Shown: positions 1 through 9,859 of the stretch, one piece after another
Position numbering within the stretch: the first letter of the stretch is position 1
Layout of the letters: each line of letters begins with the position of its first letter
Source of the DNA: Symsagittifera roscoffensis
Lineage: Eukaryota; Xenacoelomorpha; Acoela; Convolutidae
NCBI RefSeq assembly: GCF_963678635.1
Contig: NC_087069.1
Coordinates: 5,253,472 to 5,317,471, forward strand
Length of the DNA: 64,000 bases
Direction: 5' to 3'
Position numbers and translations under genes: made by a program
The notes under the pieces: model-generated
The model's database searches: none
What the model was told of the DNA's origin: nothing
What the model saw: only the letters and a program-made list of their open reading frames with translations

Positions 1-1
1 T

Positions 2-112
2 GTTAGTTTTGTTGAGCAGGTAGACGCCTGGTATAAGATTGAACCGAATGAAGCATATAATCAAGTATCAACTAGTTCCGCAGCGGAAAAAAGGGCAGAC
101 CAAAAACTGTAA
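2..112 (+). CDS. 3' end of an unrecognised gene (partial, cut by left edge)
   Basis: The window opens inside a reading frame of 36 codons that ends with TAA at 110-112. The peptide starts VSFVEQVDAWYKIEPNEAYN and ends AAEKRADQKL. It uses G/C-containing codons and a mixed hydrophilic composition unlike the AT-rich sequence that follows, which is why I read it as a true C-terminal exon. No domain is recognisable in so short a piece. The rest of the gene lies to the left of the window. A chance open frame of this length is possible, but the composition change at the stop codon favours coding. Confidence 0.45.
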   Translation, partial: VSFVEQVDAWYKIEPNEAYNQVSTSSAAEKRADQKL

Positions 113-596
113 TCATTCATCGCACAAAATTGTTTTATTAGCTCTGTGGCCAATCTCTGGATTATAGATAAGTCAGAGATGTTGGTTTTTTTTCCACCGA
201 GTTAGAGCAGATAAAACAAAGTCAAGACTGTCAAAGAATCAATTTGAAAAACCGACGCTAGTGATGATTGGTGAAAAAACGTATCACTTTCTGATGATTG
301 ATTTTCTGATGCTTAAAACCCGTAGCTCAAACAATTATTCTGCTAGAGAAATCTGCCTTCGTCATCATCTCGTAAAAAAATTGTCTCGTCGTAAATCAAT
401 TTTTCATGGGTCTTCCACCAATAAAGCACTTCTGGCCAATTCAGATTCAATTCATAGACTTCTAGCCTTTTCAATTGTTTCCCTCTGCATTATCATGCTG
501 TTTCTGTTAATAAAGCTTTCATATCCTTTTAAACTGGTGTACTTGCGGGACAACATCCATCTGCAATAATTTTGTGCTCGAAGAATATCAAAACCC
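113..596. other. Non-coding stretch after the first 3' end
   Basis: AT-rich sequence with no frame I can support on either strand. It probably contains 3' UTR of the partial gene and intergenic DNA. Confidence 0.4.
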
Positions 597-758
597 ATGT
601 GGTATACTCGATATATTTTCGAAACTCGGGAATTCCCAACTACTCTCACACTTCGAAATACCACTCGTGGAAATCAAGGCTACTGTCCAGAAGCAGCAGA
701 TGCGATGATTCAGAAGATCCATATGAACGGTGACCTTGAATCGTTGAAACATCCTTAA
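597..758 (+). CDS. Short unrecognised reading frame or terminal exon
   Basis: A frame of 53 codons runs from ATG at 597 to TAA at 756-758. The peptide begins MWYTRYIFETREFPTTLTLR and ends DLESLKHP. Codon use is much less AT-rich than the surroundings and the amino-acid mix is balanced. The frame is closed upstream by TAA near 567, so either the ATG is a start or a splice acceptor lies between 567 and 597; no good T-rich acceptor is visible there. It could be an alternative last exon of the gene ending at 112, but that is inference. Family unknown. Confidence 0.35.
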   Translation: MWYTRYIFETREFPTTLTLRNTTRGNQGYCPEAADAMIQKIHMNGDLESLKHP

Positions 759-897
759 GAAGAATGGGACATATGTTGGTAGGTTTGAATAAAAAAAATC
801 TTGGTTACGAATGGAGAAATCAAAGGTAATTCAGTACGCTACAATTGAAAAAGTAGGTCAGTTAAAAACAAATACTAAAAAGTTGATTATATTTTTT

Positions 898-1425
898 GTT
901 CCGACTTTCGATACGAAAGTAACGGAATATTTGTGCTCGGGGTGGGTTTTTTTTTCTTCAGACAAGTTTCGAATTTTTAACTAGCCATTTTTGTAGAATT
1001 TTTTTTATCATTCTAAGCTATTGTTGTCCTAAGCTCAAATTTGAAAACATATTTCACCTGTGATCTTTTTTTGTAAAATTATGATGGTTTAAAGATTGCC
1101 TTTTTGGTCAATTTTGGGACAATTAATGCGCGATATATTTCGCGCTATTAACGCGTAAGCGGTTAATTAATCCGTCTTAGAAATTGTTTCAAATTCGTTG
1201 AAAAAAGCTTATTTGCCATAATTGATTTGTTACAAGGAGCAAAATTTATCTTTTTGTACACTATAAGGCGTGTGGGGGGATTATTTTAAAAAAAAATTTC
1301 AAATTTTAGAAAAAAAAATTAATTTTGTTTTATTTTATTTGATTTAATAATGTTATTACTGCTCTATAAGCCTTAAAAGGCAGTCGGAACATTCAGGGCT
1401 TCGCCCTGATACGAGTAGTCTTGTT
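898..1425 (+). repeat. Dispersed repeat R1, copy without insertion
   Basis: This copy starts with GTTCCGACTTTCGATACG and ends near AGGCAGTCGGAACATTCAGG, so the ends carry the short inverted pair GTTCCGAC/GTCGGAAC. Next to the right end is a small hairpin (CAGGGCTTCGCCCTG). It closely matches 58859-59846 in the same orientation. The interior holds the recurring GCCAATTTGG...CGCGC core. It has no coding capacity. It is useful as the empty-site partner of the nested element in the 59-kb copy. Confidence 0.7.
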
Positions 1426-1550
1426 GCTAGTTTTGAAATGGAGTTATCTTCATAATAAACTAGTTTTCAGCCATTTTTAATTAGCAAATTGAACAAAATT
1501 TTTACGCAGCTATCTTTCCTCGGTTTTGTTTCTTCAATATTTGACTATAC

Positions 1551-1622
1551 CGTCGCATGTCACAGTGTAAGAGCCCGTCTCTTCTGGAGTGTTTTTCATT
1601 AGCAGTAGAAATTTTTCCATCC
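1551..1622 (-). CDS. Possible exon with Ig-like end motif
   Basis: On the minus strand an acceptor ending TTTTAATTTTAG at 1623-1624 opens a frame that reads MEKFLLLMKN then TPEETGSYTVTCDG. The EETGSYTVTC pattern resembles the E/D-x-G-x-Y-x-C end of an immunoglobulin-fold domain. A GT donor sits at 1549-1550; without it the frame stops at 1534-1536. I could not find an upstream exon with a matching phase, so it may be a lone relic. Further upstream (1740-2064) are other minus-strand frames behind acceptor-like sites, one starting ESGVADQLFILIMM after TGGTTTTCAG, none linked with confidence. Confidence 0.25.
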
Positions 1623-2431
1623 CTAAAATTAAAACAACATACTCCCTGAAAGTCACAAACACTTACTGCGCTGCTACTGCTGCTACTCTCCTTGGCAAGA
1701 TACAACTGTTTATTTTACAGTAATTCGCAAGAACTCATATGTCATAGGGATTTTTTGGTGCAAAAGTTGTGGATGACCTTGAGACAATGCTCTCTTTCAA
1801 CCATGATAATGCAAGTGTAGCCTAAGTGAAGACTTTTTCCGTCCCAAAAAGGACATGCAATCTGTTTTACTGGCTACTTTAAAAGTGTTAAGAAGAAAAA
1901 CATTCGCTCACAGACTGGATAATTGAAAAAAAATTGTATTCGAAATTCCAAAATTCTGGTTTGGATTGTGCAGAACAGCAACCTACGAGGCTGCTCTGCA
2001 CATGCTCGAGTCACAAATCTTAACATCATAATTAATATAAAGAGTTGATCGGCCACTCCGCTCTCCTGAAAACCACTAGAAGATAATTGAGTTGTTCAGT
2101 TATAAGCTTTGGTCGTTTCTAGCTTTTTTATGACTCGCGGATGTTTCCACTTAAAATTCAATCAATTTCCGTTCGGTTGATTTTTTCTGACGTTTTTTGG
2201 ATAAAATTAAGTTGAAATGAGTAAATAAAAAAAATAAAACTCTTTAAAAAATTTGTAGCCGCTGTTTTTGTGCTCTCTGTCAATCATTGCTAAAAAGTAA
2301 CGAGCAGAATTACTTTGTTTTGTGTATGTTTGCCAATCCTTGTTGATTTTTGGCAATTTTGGTCTGTTTTCTTCTTGATAAAATTTAGATATCAGACAAA
2401 TTAGAAATTAAACATCTGACAGACGTTACTA

Positions 2432-2895
2432 CCCACACTGAAGTTTCATGGATAATAATCGATTATGTTAGATTTTTATTGTCAGTCTCTATCGAATAAC
2501 AAAAAGAATCGATTATAAGGGTTATACGGATGGGTACGTGGGGGAAGGGGGTACGTGAAGGGGGTACGTGGGACGGCAAGGGGGGTACGTGGGGGTGGGA
2601 AGGGGGGTTGTACGTGAGAGTCGGGGGGGGGGGGGGGGGGTTGGTTTAGCGTGTGGTGAGGGGGTTACTTGAATGGGGGTACGTGGGGGATTACGTTGGG
2701 AACTGGCCAAAAATGCCGTTCATGGTTGATTTTTCACGGACGGATTCAATGTACAAAAAAAGAATCCATTATATTGAAAACAAAAATGGATTATAATCAT
2801 TGTCAAAATTTGCCATGATTATTGATTGTATAGACAACATTTTAGTTGAAAAAATCTATTATAATCAATTTTTATCCATGAAACTTCGGTGCGGG
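2432..2895. mobile_element. Inverted-repeat element with a G-rich core
   Basis: The left end, CCCACACTGAAGTTTCATGG (2432-2451), is matched in reverse by the right end, CCATGAAACTTCGGTGCGGG (2876-2895). The similarity continues inward through GATTATAAT-type sequence on both arms. The 464-bp element carries no protein frame. Its middle is the G-rich minisatellite listed next. No convincing target-site duplication was found. Confidence 0.6.
2521..2705 (+). repeat. GTACGTGGGGG minisatellite with an 18-G run
   Basis: About ten imperfect units of GTACGTG followed by 3-8 G, with an uninterrupted run of 18 G at 2623-2640. Strand asymmetry is extreme and the array could form G-quadruplexes. The proline-rich reading frame on the opposite strand is a by-product of the repeat. 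Confidence 0.85.
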
Positions 2896-3299
2896 ATTTC
2901 TACTGAACTAATGAAATACAAATTTTTACTGATTTAGAATTTCACTGAATTACAAAGTTAGTCCAAAAAATGTTATAATTTACGTTTTCCTTGGACTAAA
3001 TCAATTTCTGAAGTAGATCTAAGACGCATTTGTTGTGAGATGAGAAATTGTGCGGAAGCCTATGGGGAACTAACGGAGTAAACACTTTTTTGCGTGTTTC
3101 ATTTTAAAAGAAGCAATTTTTCTGAAACCCGATTTTCTCTCACCAAATGACCGAGACCTAAATTGTGTAGAGTGTATGAATATTTTTTCTGCTATCTTAA
3201 TTTGACCAGCGATTTGACGTTTAGTTGCAAATCAAAATTGAAGCATTAATCTTTCAATTTTTGAAGTTCATGATTTTTTTATACAGTATCAATTAAGCA

Positions 3300-3581
3300 A
3301 TGTGTATTTACGACTCATGTACAAAAATGGATGCAAATGACATTGATGATTCATTAATGAACTATAACGGAAAAACACCTGTAAATGGAATCCAAAAACG
3401 TAGATTGTTCAATGAAGAATCTTGGCTCAAACATTCATTAGCTTCAAACATACATCATTGGACGTATTTCTGGCGCAAATTTAGTTTGAGCAAAAAATTC
3501 AAGCAGAAAAAAACAGTCAGATTTTTCAAAGAACAACAGGGACCCCACGCGAGTTGTTTACAACAAACCAAAAAATGCTGA
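3300..3581 (+). CDS. Small unrecognised reading frame with nearby poly(A) signal
   Basis: A 93-codon frame from ATG at 3300, with a second in-frame ATG at 3327 starting MDANDIDDSLMNYNGKTPVN. The first half is hydrophilic and balanced, the second half is rich in K and F. An AATAAA follows the stop within about 15 bases, as expected for a short 3' UTR. An in-frame stop just upstream of 3300 means it does not continue leftwards unspliced. No domain is recognised. Chance frames of this size are expected in such AT-rich DNA, so confidence is limited. Confidence 0.33.
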   Translation: MCIYDSCTKMDANDIDDSLMNYNGKTPVNGIQKRRLFNEESWLKHSLASNIHHWTYFWRKFSLSKKFKQKKTVRFFKEQQGPHASCLQQTKKC

Positions 3582-3884
3582 ATATATTTCAATAAAATGG
3601 GGAAAAACTTTCTTCTCAACGGTTATATGAGAAAAAAGTGCCCCTTAATGCAGATATAGGATAAAATTAATGATTTAGAACAAATCATTTTTGCTAATTT
3701 TTTACTTTTGTTCAAACTTTTTAACAACATTTGTTGTGAAAACAAAAACTTACAGCAGCAAACTTTCAATAAGAGTATAAACATTGATAGAGCAATTTTA
3801 GCATATGGCTGATTCAGCATAAAATCAACACTTACAATTATTATCGAAAACAACGAAAGTCGTCAATTCATCATCAATGTGTTT

Positions 3885-4350
3885 GAAACAACAACAAGAC
3901 TGCTCGTATCTGGTCGAAGCAATAATTGTTCCGACTGCATTTTAAGGTCCATGGATCAGTAATAACATGAATAAATAACAAGTAATAAAAAAAATTAAAA
4001 AGTTTTTAAAAAATGGGAGATTTTTTGCAAAAATCATTCCCCCCACGCCATAAAATGTTTAAAATGATAAATATTGCTTTTAGTAACATATAATTGTGGC
4101 AAATAATCTTTCTTCAAACGCTTTGGAACGATTAAAAGACAGATTAAACCTCCGCTTACGCGTTAAAAGCGTGAGATGTATCGCGCATTAATTGTCTAAA
4201 AATTTGACCATAATGGCGATCTTCAAAAACCGTCATTTTTTTTTTACAAAGAATGATTACATATGAACTTTCTTTAGAAATTTTCGATAGTTTTTTTAAT
4301 CTACGATATTTTTTTAAAAGTTTTGACTACACAATCAACGTTCTTTTTTC
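3885..4350 (-). repeat. Dispersed repeat R1, reverse-oriented diverged copy
   Basis: The reverse complement of this stretch carries the R1 hallmarks: the TACGAGCAGTCTTGTT right end at 3885-3905, the CGCGCATTAATTG core at about 4170-4190 and the TAACGCGTAAGCGG segment. It is less similar to the 0.9-kb copy than the 59-kb copy is. Confidence 0.6.
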
Positions 4351-4898
4351 TGCCCGCGCTATCCCATAAAATTTGGTAGTTTTTGAAGAAAAATTATTCG
4401 GTCGATTGCTGGATAGAGAGTTGATTCTCTTTGATATTTTATATTCTCACTCCGTACCCGCTACTAAAGAAAGATAAAACAAGCTACAGAATGAAACCGT
4501 AAAAAAACTAAAACAAGCTGATGGAGGGGGATCCATTGGGTGTTAATTGGTCATTTTCGGGTGTTGTACAGAGGTAAACGTATTGACAAATTTGAGATTG
4601 AAATCAATTTATTTTGATTTTTCAACCAACTTTTTATATATTTTTCCGTACTATAAGGAAATCGATATATGGTTGCCGATTTAGATACGTGAGTCCAATT
4701 ATAATTAATCAAAGTGATTGTTACGGTAAACACAGACGCGTTTTTTTGCCTAATTTTATAAACATCAAATTTAAACTGATTCAAAGGGTTTTCGCGAGGC
4801 AAATAAATCCATCAATTTTCAAGGAAATTGTTATAATTCAACATTGCTTTGTTTCGAGACGTGAACGAATTTGTGTACTCAAAATTTTTCTACATCAG

Positions 4899-4924
4899 AG
4901 TTACCGAGACAGGAGTCACTCGAG
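4899..4924 (+). CDS. Candidate upstream exon of the 5908-9163 gene
   Basis: A 26-nt stretch between an acceptor (TTTTTCTACATCAG, ending 4898) and a donor (GAG|GTAATT, 4925). It reads LPRQESLE and ends in phase 0, matching the phase-0 start of the exon at 5908, which begins with Asp-Asp-Asp. The join is consistent but the exon is tiny and other placements are possible. The 983 bases to the next exon hold AT-rich sequence and the inverted GATTATAAT motifs seen elsewhere, but no other gene. Confidence 0.28.
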
Positions 4925-5907
4925 GTAATTTTTTAGCACAACTTGTCGAGATGATGAATTTCTCGGTTTGGTTTTGCAAGCAGCGTGAAAAGTAAAACCT
5001 TGCAAGGTTGCTCCAGATGTCATTTTCAATATCAGAACATTGATATAGAAAACTATTTTTTGGATAAATTTGCAAAATTATTGCGCAATTATGCTTGTCA
5101 AAATAGGCCCAATTATGTAGATTAAACAAAAATTAAGTAGAAAGATCAATTTGGAACAAATCATTTTATAAAAACTCAGTTTTTTTTTCAGGCAAATTTT
5201 GTCACAAAAATCAAATTAAAGGCATGCATTATAATATCAATTTTATTTTTCTCTATTGGTTGACGGGTTATAAAATCTGAAAATCATCTGAATAGAATTT
5301 TTATTGATTGAGCATACAAAGAAGGGAGAAAAACCAATTTAAATTTATTTCAACCAGTTTCATTTTTGTTAAAACCCGCATAAAAATGAAACCAATACAA
5401 AAGTGATAAATTGATTCAAAATAGGGTTTTTGAGCTACATTTATGGATTAAAATTAAACCATTGGGTATCAATAATTTGAGTTTTTTTTTTGGTTTTTCC
5501 TTTATTATCCGTATAAAATCGATTGCAATCGTTTACTTGTCAGCAGGCGTCTAATGATGAATCGAGAGGATCCATAATCGTCAGTAAAAATGTAAACAAA
5601 AAAAAACAAAAAAGGTAGGAAACATGGGCCACAGTCAAACTTCGACTTAACTTAGAAAAATAAATTGAATCAATTATAATTGATTATAGTCGAATAAAAT
5701 TGAATTTCCTCAAACTTGAGAGTTCGTAACATTAGAACCGATTATCAATCTAATAAAATCGATCTTTTTTGAGATTTATAGACTGACAATGAATATTTAT
5801 ACTATAATTGAACACTCTCTATATAACTCCGATGGGATGTATAGTAAAAGGGTGACATGTCTATTGGACCACCCCGTTCATTTCAAGGAAAGTGTGTGAT
5901 TTTGCAG

Positions 5908-8900
5908 GACGATGACTTCAGCAGTCTCTACTACACTCTGATTCTTCTCAAGGACTTGTTGGGAATAGGGGGCAGACAGTCTCGCAGAGGTGCCAGATAC
6001 AGAAAGAGATCACAAGCTAAAAAAGGTATATCAAATAGTGCAGAAAGCGATTATTATAATATGAATCATGCTGCTTGTATCAGCGCGAAGCACTTAACGT
6101 TCCGGCTGCCATTTAAAATCATGCTTGTTTTTGCCAAAAAAAGTTTTTTTTTTCAAAACCAAAAGGTTTTTTCTTTTGTCAAAATATAAACGGAAAAAAT
6201 TCAAATTTTCATCCCCCTCACTTACGCTCTGTAAAATAAAGACCAAATTTTGGTCCGACAAAAAAAAATTCGAGAAAAAAATCCACTTTTGAATTAATTA
6301 AATTACCACTTACGATTCAATAGCAGGAAATATATCGCGCGCTAATTTTCCAAAGTTGGCCGATCTGGCAATTTTCAAATCCCCATATCATTATAAAAAA
6401 CTATCACATGGGAAAATATTGTTTGAATTTGAATTGCAGAAACTAGCACCTATCAGATGATAATAAAGGAGGTTCCTCAAAGAAGGCTAGTTAAGAAATT
6501 AGGTTTTGGCCCATTTTTTTCAAATTTGTCTAGTTTTTTTTCTGCGTGCCCGGGTTGACGTCCATAAAAGAAAAATGCTTATCATACAATTTTCATACAA
6601 AAACTAAAATCTGTATTAAAAGTTTTTAGAGAAATACTTAGAAATACTAAGAAATACTACATGATTTCAATTCTGGTCAAAAAAGTACTTCTCATGTAAT
6701 TTTCATATATGAAAATTATATAATATGCATTTTTTCTTAAGCAAAAACAAATTTGAAGAAAAAAATTATTAATCCCTTTTTCGGTTGCAAACTTGCTTTT
6801 GTGCTCAAATATGAATTTTTGCGAACAAAAAATTTTGCATGCAAAAGTTGACTTTTTCTGTTTATAACGTAGTACAGGATGAGTTTTTCACCCAAAAAAT
6901 CCAAAAAACCACAAATATGTGTTTTTTTTTGTAAACACGATTATTCATTTTTTATTTCACTTGCTAAGATAAAAATAAATTTGTAAAAAAAATAGGCCCT
7001 TTTTTCGAATACCAAAATTTTCAAACCAAAAATTATTCAGCCATATACAAAAATTTACGTTTTTGGTTTATAATTCCATGTGAAAATGTGAAAAACAACG
7101 TAGGTGGCAAAAATCACCAAATGCAGTTTATCTGCGTGGTAACTGCCAGTTGCAATCTTGATTTTTTTCGGACCAAAAGTCCAAGGTTGGTGTTTTGGAT
7201 AAAACAAAAATTTTCAAAATAAAAAAGTTTTTGGTATTTTCATTTATGGAAAAAATGCTTATCATACAATTTCATATTATAGAAAAATGCCTATCTTAAT
7301 ATTTCATGGTATGGAAAAAATGCTTGTCATGCTATTTTCATAGTATTTATTTTGGTCCATGAAATAGTATGATAGGCATTTGTTTCATAATTTGAAATAT
7401 TATGATAAGAATTTTTTGTCAACCCGGGCGATGTGATAAAAAAAATCTGCACAAAAAACAGAACTTAGGCAAGTTCGACAATGGTGTTAAAATTGGCCAA
7501 TTTGAAACCGCTTTTTGTAGACAAAGACACACAAGTTTTTACGGCTTAAAATAAGCATAAATAAAAAACTGCTCAGCTTCGTTGTATTAACTGGAAATTA
7601 GACTAAAAATTGAAAGTATCGAATTGGTTTTTCTCGACACTGAGAAAAGTTTTCAAATTTTTTTAAGATTGTTCAAATCACGACTGAATGTGCTCTAAAG
7701 TGATATACCACTCGACCCATTTCGATGATAATTTTTGGATCTTGCGTGGAAAACCAAAAAAAAGTAAGACACTGGAATACTACAATTGTCGTTTCGCGAC
7801 AATTTTCAAATAGTCAGAACAACTAAGTTTCAAGAATCAAAAACGTCTAATTCTGAAGACCATTATGGAAAAATTTACTCACAGTTTCAACCAAACTCTT
7901 ATATTAACCGTGAGCAAGTGACCTCAGCCACCCAAAAAATAAGGTAAGAATTGCAATCAATTTTTCCGCGTATAATCATTCCAGTACTTAACATCTGTAC
8001 CAAATTTTTCCAAAAGCATGAAAAAATGAGGCAATTCACAGAACAACTTAATTTTTTCCATTCGAAATGTTTCACATCGCACACATCGCATGATCGATTT
8101 TAGATAGATTTCTTCAAAAAGTTTTCTTCACGCACCACATCACGCAGAAAACCTTCTATAGATGTTTAGAACTGACAATTTTAGACCCGGAAAAAATCTG
8201 AAAGTAAGTGAAAAACAAATTTATTTTTTCTTCGAGGGTAGTTGATAGCGCTTTTTCATGTATATTGTATACAAGTGAAGCAATTTTTTGTCCCAGTCGG
8301 TCCTCAAAACCTGGTTTTTGCGTGTATCCATGAACTTGTATTCCATTTTCTCCTTTATTAAAATATTGCTTCCATTACTGCAGACTTTTTGTACAAAAAA
8401 ATCTTTCCTTACAGCTTGAACAAATTCTAATGAATTTACCGACCTTGATTAAAAAAAAAGTGCTTTTCTCAGTTCGTTAGAGTCCTTAGAATTAATCAAA
8501 TGAGAAAAGCAAAAAAATTCATACATATTCAGTTAAGCTCAAGTTTAAACCTAAATTAACTTAGACCAGTTGCCAAAAAGTTTCTGCATAAAATACTGCA
8601 ATTTGCAATACTTAGAAAAAAAACTTTTGGCAACTCGTTTCAGTTATGGCCTCTGTGAAATTAAAATTATCTATGAATTTTAGGTCGAGTCGACGTTTTG
8701 ATGGGATTCAAATCATCCGTGCAGCGGCTTGTCAAAATTTGTCGAGTGTCGGTAAGTGATAAACAACTTTCCAAATTGTTAAATAAAGTCATCGGATTTT
8801 TAATACAAATTTGATAGTTTCTTTTTCACATTCTCAGTATTTTAACATTAAATTTGTCATATAACTTAATATATCTATTTTTCTATCTTTTCAAACTTTG

Positions 8901-9163
8901 ATTTTTTTGTTTCGATGTAGATTTTTTCAATCATTTCTTTCAAAAGATTCGTTATTAGTTACGGACCCCTGGACTACAAGAAGACCTATTCCCGCAACAA
9001 AAATGAATGCTCTCCCAGTGAGCAAAGCAAACCTCTTGTTGACAAGAACAAAGAAGATGAAGACACTCCCAACACCCCTCGATTCAAATCTGTGGCCTTC
9101 AGAGCGGTCAGCCCGTCGGACTTCGATGACCTCGACTTCGATGAGTTTGAGTGGGGTCACTGA
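5908..9163 (+). CDS. Unrecognised three-exon gene (5' end incomplete)
   Basis: Exons at 5908-6025, 8684-8751 and 8921-9163. The first follows ATTTTGCAG and reads DDDFSSLYYTLILLKDLLGI then a basic run (RQSRRGARYRKRSQAKK), ending in phase 1 at G|GTATAT. The second follows GAATTTTAG, supplies the two missing bases, reads RVDVLMGFKSSVQRLVKICR and ends at TCG|GTAAGT. The third starts after GATGTAG in phase 0, contains SYGPLDYKKTYSRNKNE and ends in an acidic tail, FDDLDFDEFEWGH, then TGA. AATAAA lies at 9310-9315. All three phases agree and no stop interrupts them. Possible regions are one hydrophobic helix, a basic cytosolic linker and an acidic C terminus. I do not recognise the family. The first intron (2.66 kb) carries the inverted-repeat element at 6548-7429. 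Confidence 0.6.
6548..7429. mobile_element. 882-bp element with GCCCGGGTTGAC terminal inverted repeats
   Basis: The ends GCCCGGGTTGAC (6548-6559) and GTCAACCCGGGC (7418-7429) are perfect 12-bp inverted repeats. Just inside each lies a copy of the ATGCTTATCATA/TATGATAAG motif, which recurs several times in the interior. There is no protein frame. Shorter relatives with the same ends are at 31340-31558 and 40905-41120, so this is a non-autonomous family. No target-site duplication is clear. Confidence 0.7.
8569..8634. repeat. Short perfect-arm hairpin in intron
   Basis: GTTGCCAAAAAGTTT and AAACTTTTGGCAAC face each other across about 35 bases. It could fold as a stem-loop; no function is assigned. 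Confidence 0.5.
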
Positions 9164-9500
9164 ACGAAAGAAAATTGTGAACAAAAATCGGGAAATTGAG
9201 TTCAAATTTAAAAAAATCTGACAAGAAAAGCGGGAGTGTTTTTTGTTCTGCATAAGTTTGTCTATTTTCTTCTCAGTGGCTTGAAAATGAATAGATTTTA
9301 AATGACGATAATAAATGAAACGGTTTTGACAAACTTTTATTGGATTTTAATCTTAAACTGAACATGCGAAAAAGTGATGCAGAAAACCTGAACTTATTAT
9401 TCTGGTGTTAGTTTATAAGGTTCTTAGTTTCATTCGATTTGATTGCTAATTTGCACGGAAAAGTATTTTATTTGAGTCTGACACTTGCGACTTTGCGAAT

Positions 9501-9547
9501 TCATTGATTTGCTGGCGTTTCTGACGTACCACCACCTGGGTATTTGA
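9501..9547 (-). CDS. Possible 3' terminal exon, tail-to-tail with the previous gene
   Basis: On the minus strand a frame reads FKYPGGGTSETPANQ and stops at 9501-9503; AATAAA follows on the same strand about 40 bases further. A second minus frame near 9778-9838 reads SLKYFDSRTGFETDQNQ and also runs into AATAAA. The two peptides share the pattern S-hydrophobic-K-Y...G...ET..NQ, so they may be duplicated or alternative last exons. No upstream exon could be tied to them. Confidence 0.25.
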
Positions 9548-9859
9548 ATGAAGTGAGCAGTATGGTTTTCTTTTCAATTTTTCATTTTTTAGCAATTACT
9601 GTTTTTCGATAATTTGACCAAAAAAATGTGATCCTTTTTTTTAAAAAACATTTCCCCTCTATTTCAGTGGCCGACTAGAACGTGGTTGAAAAACTCAAAA
9701 CTTATAAACATTAAAAATTACAAGTGGGCTAAAGGTAAATGTCACACGAGAAAAGTGGTATTTTCAAAACCATCATTTTATTTTTTGGTTTTGGTCAGTT
9801 TCGAAGCCAGTCCTTGAATCGAAGTATTTGAGTGATAAAAAAAATTCAATGCAAAAATG

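Noticed and set aside
2522-2710. Proline/threonine-rich minus-strand open frame
   Set aside because: It is the reverse strand of the GTACGTGGGGG minisatellite; the low-complexity peptide follows from the repeat.
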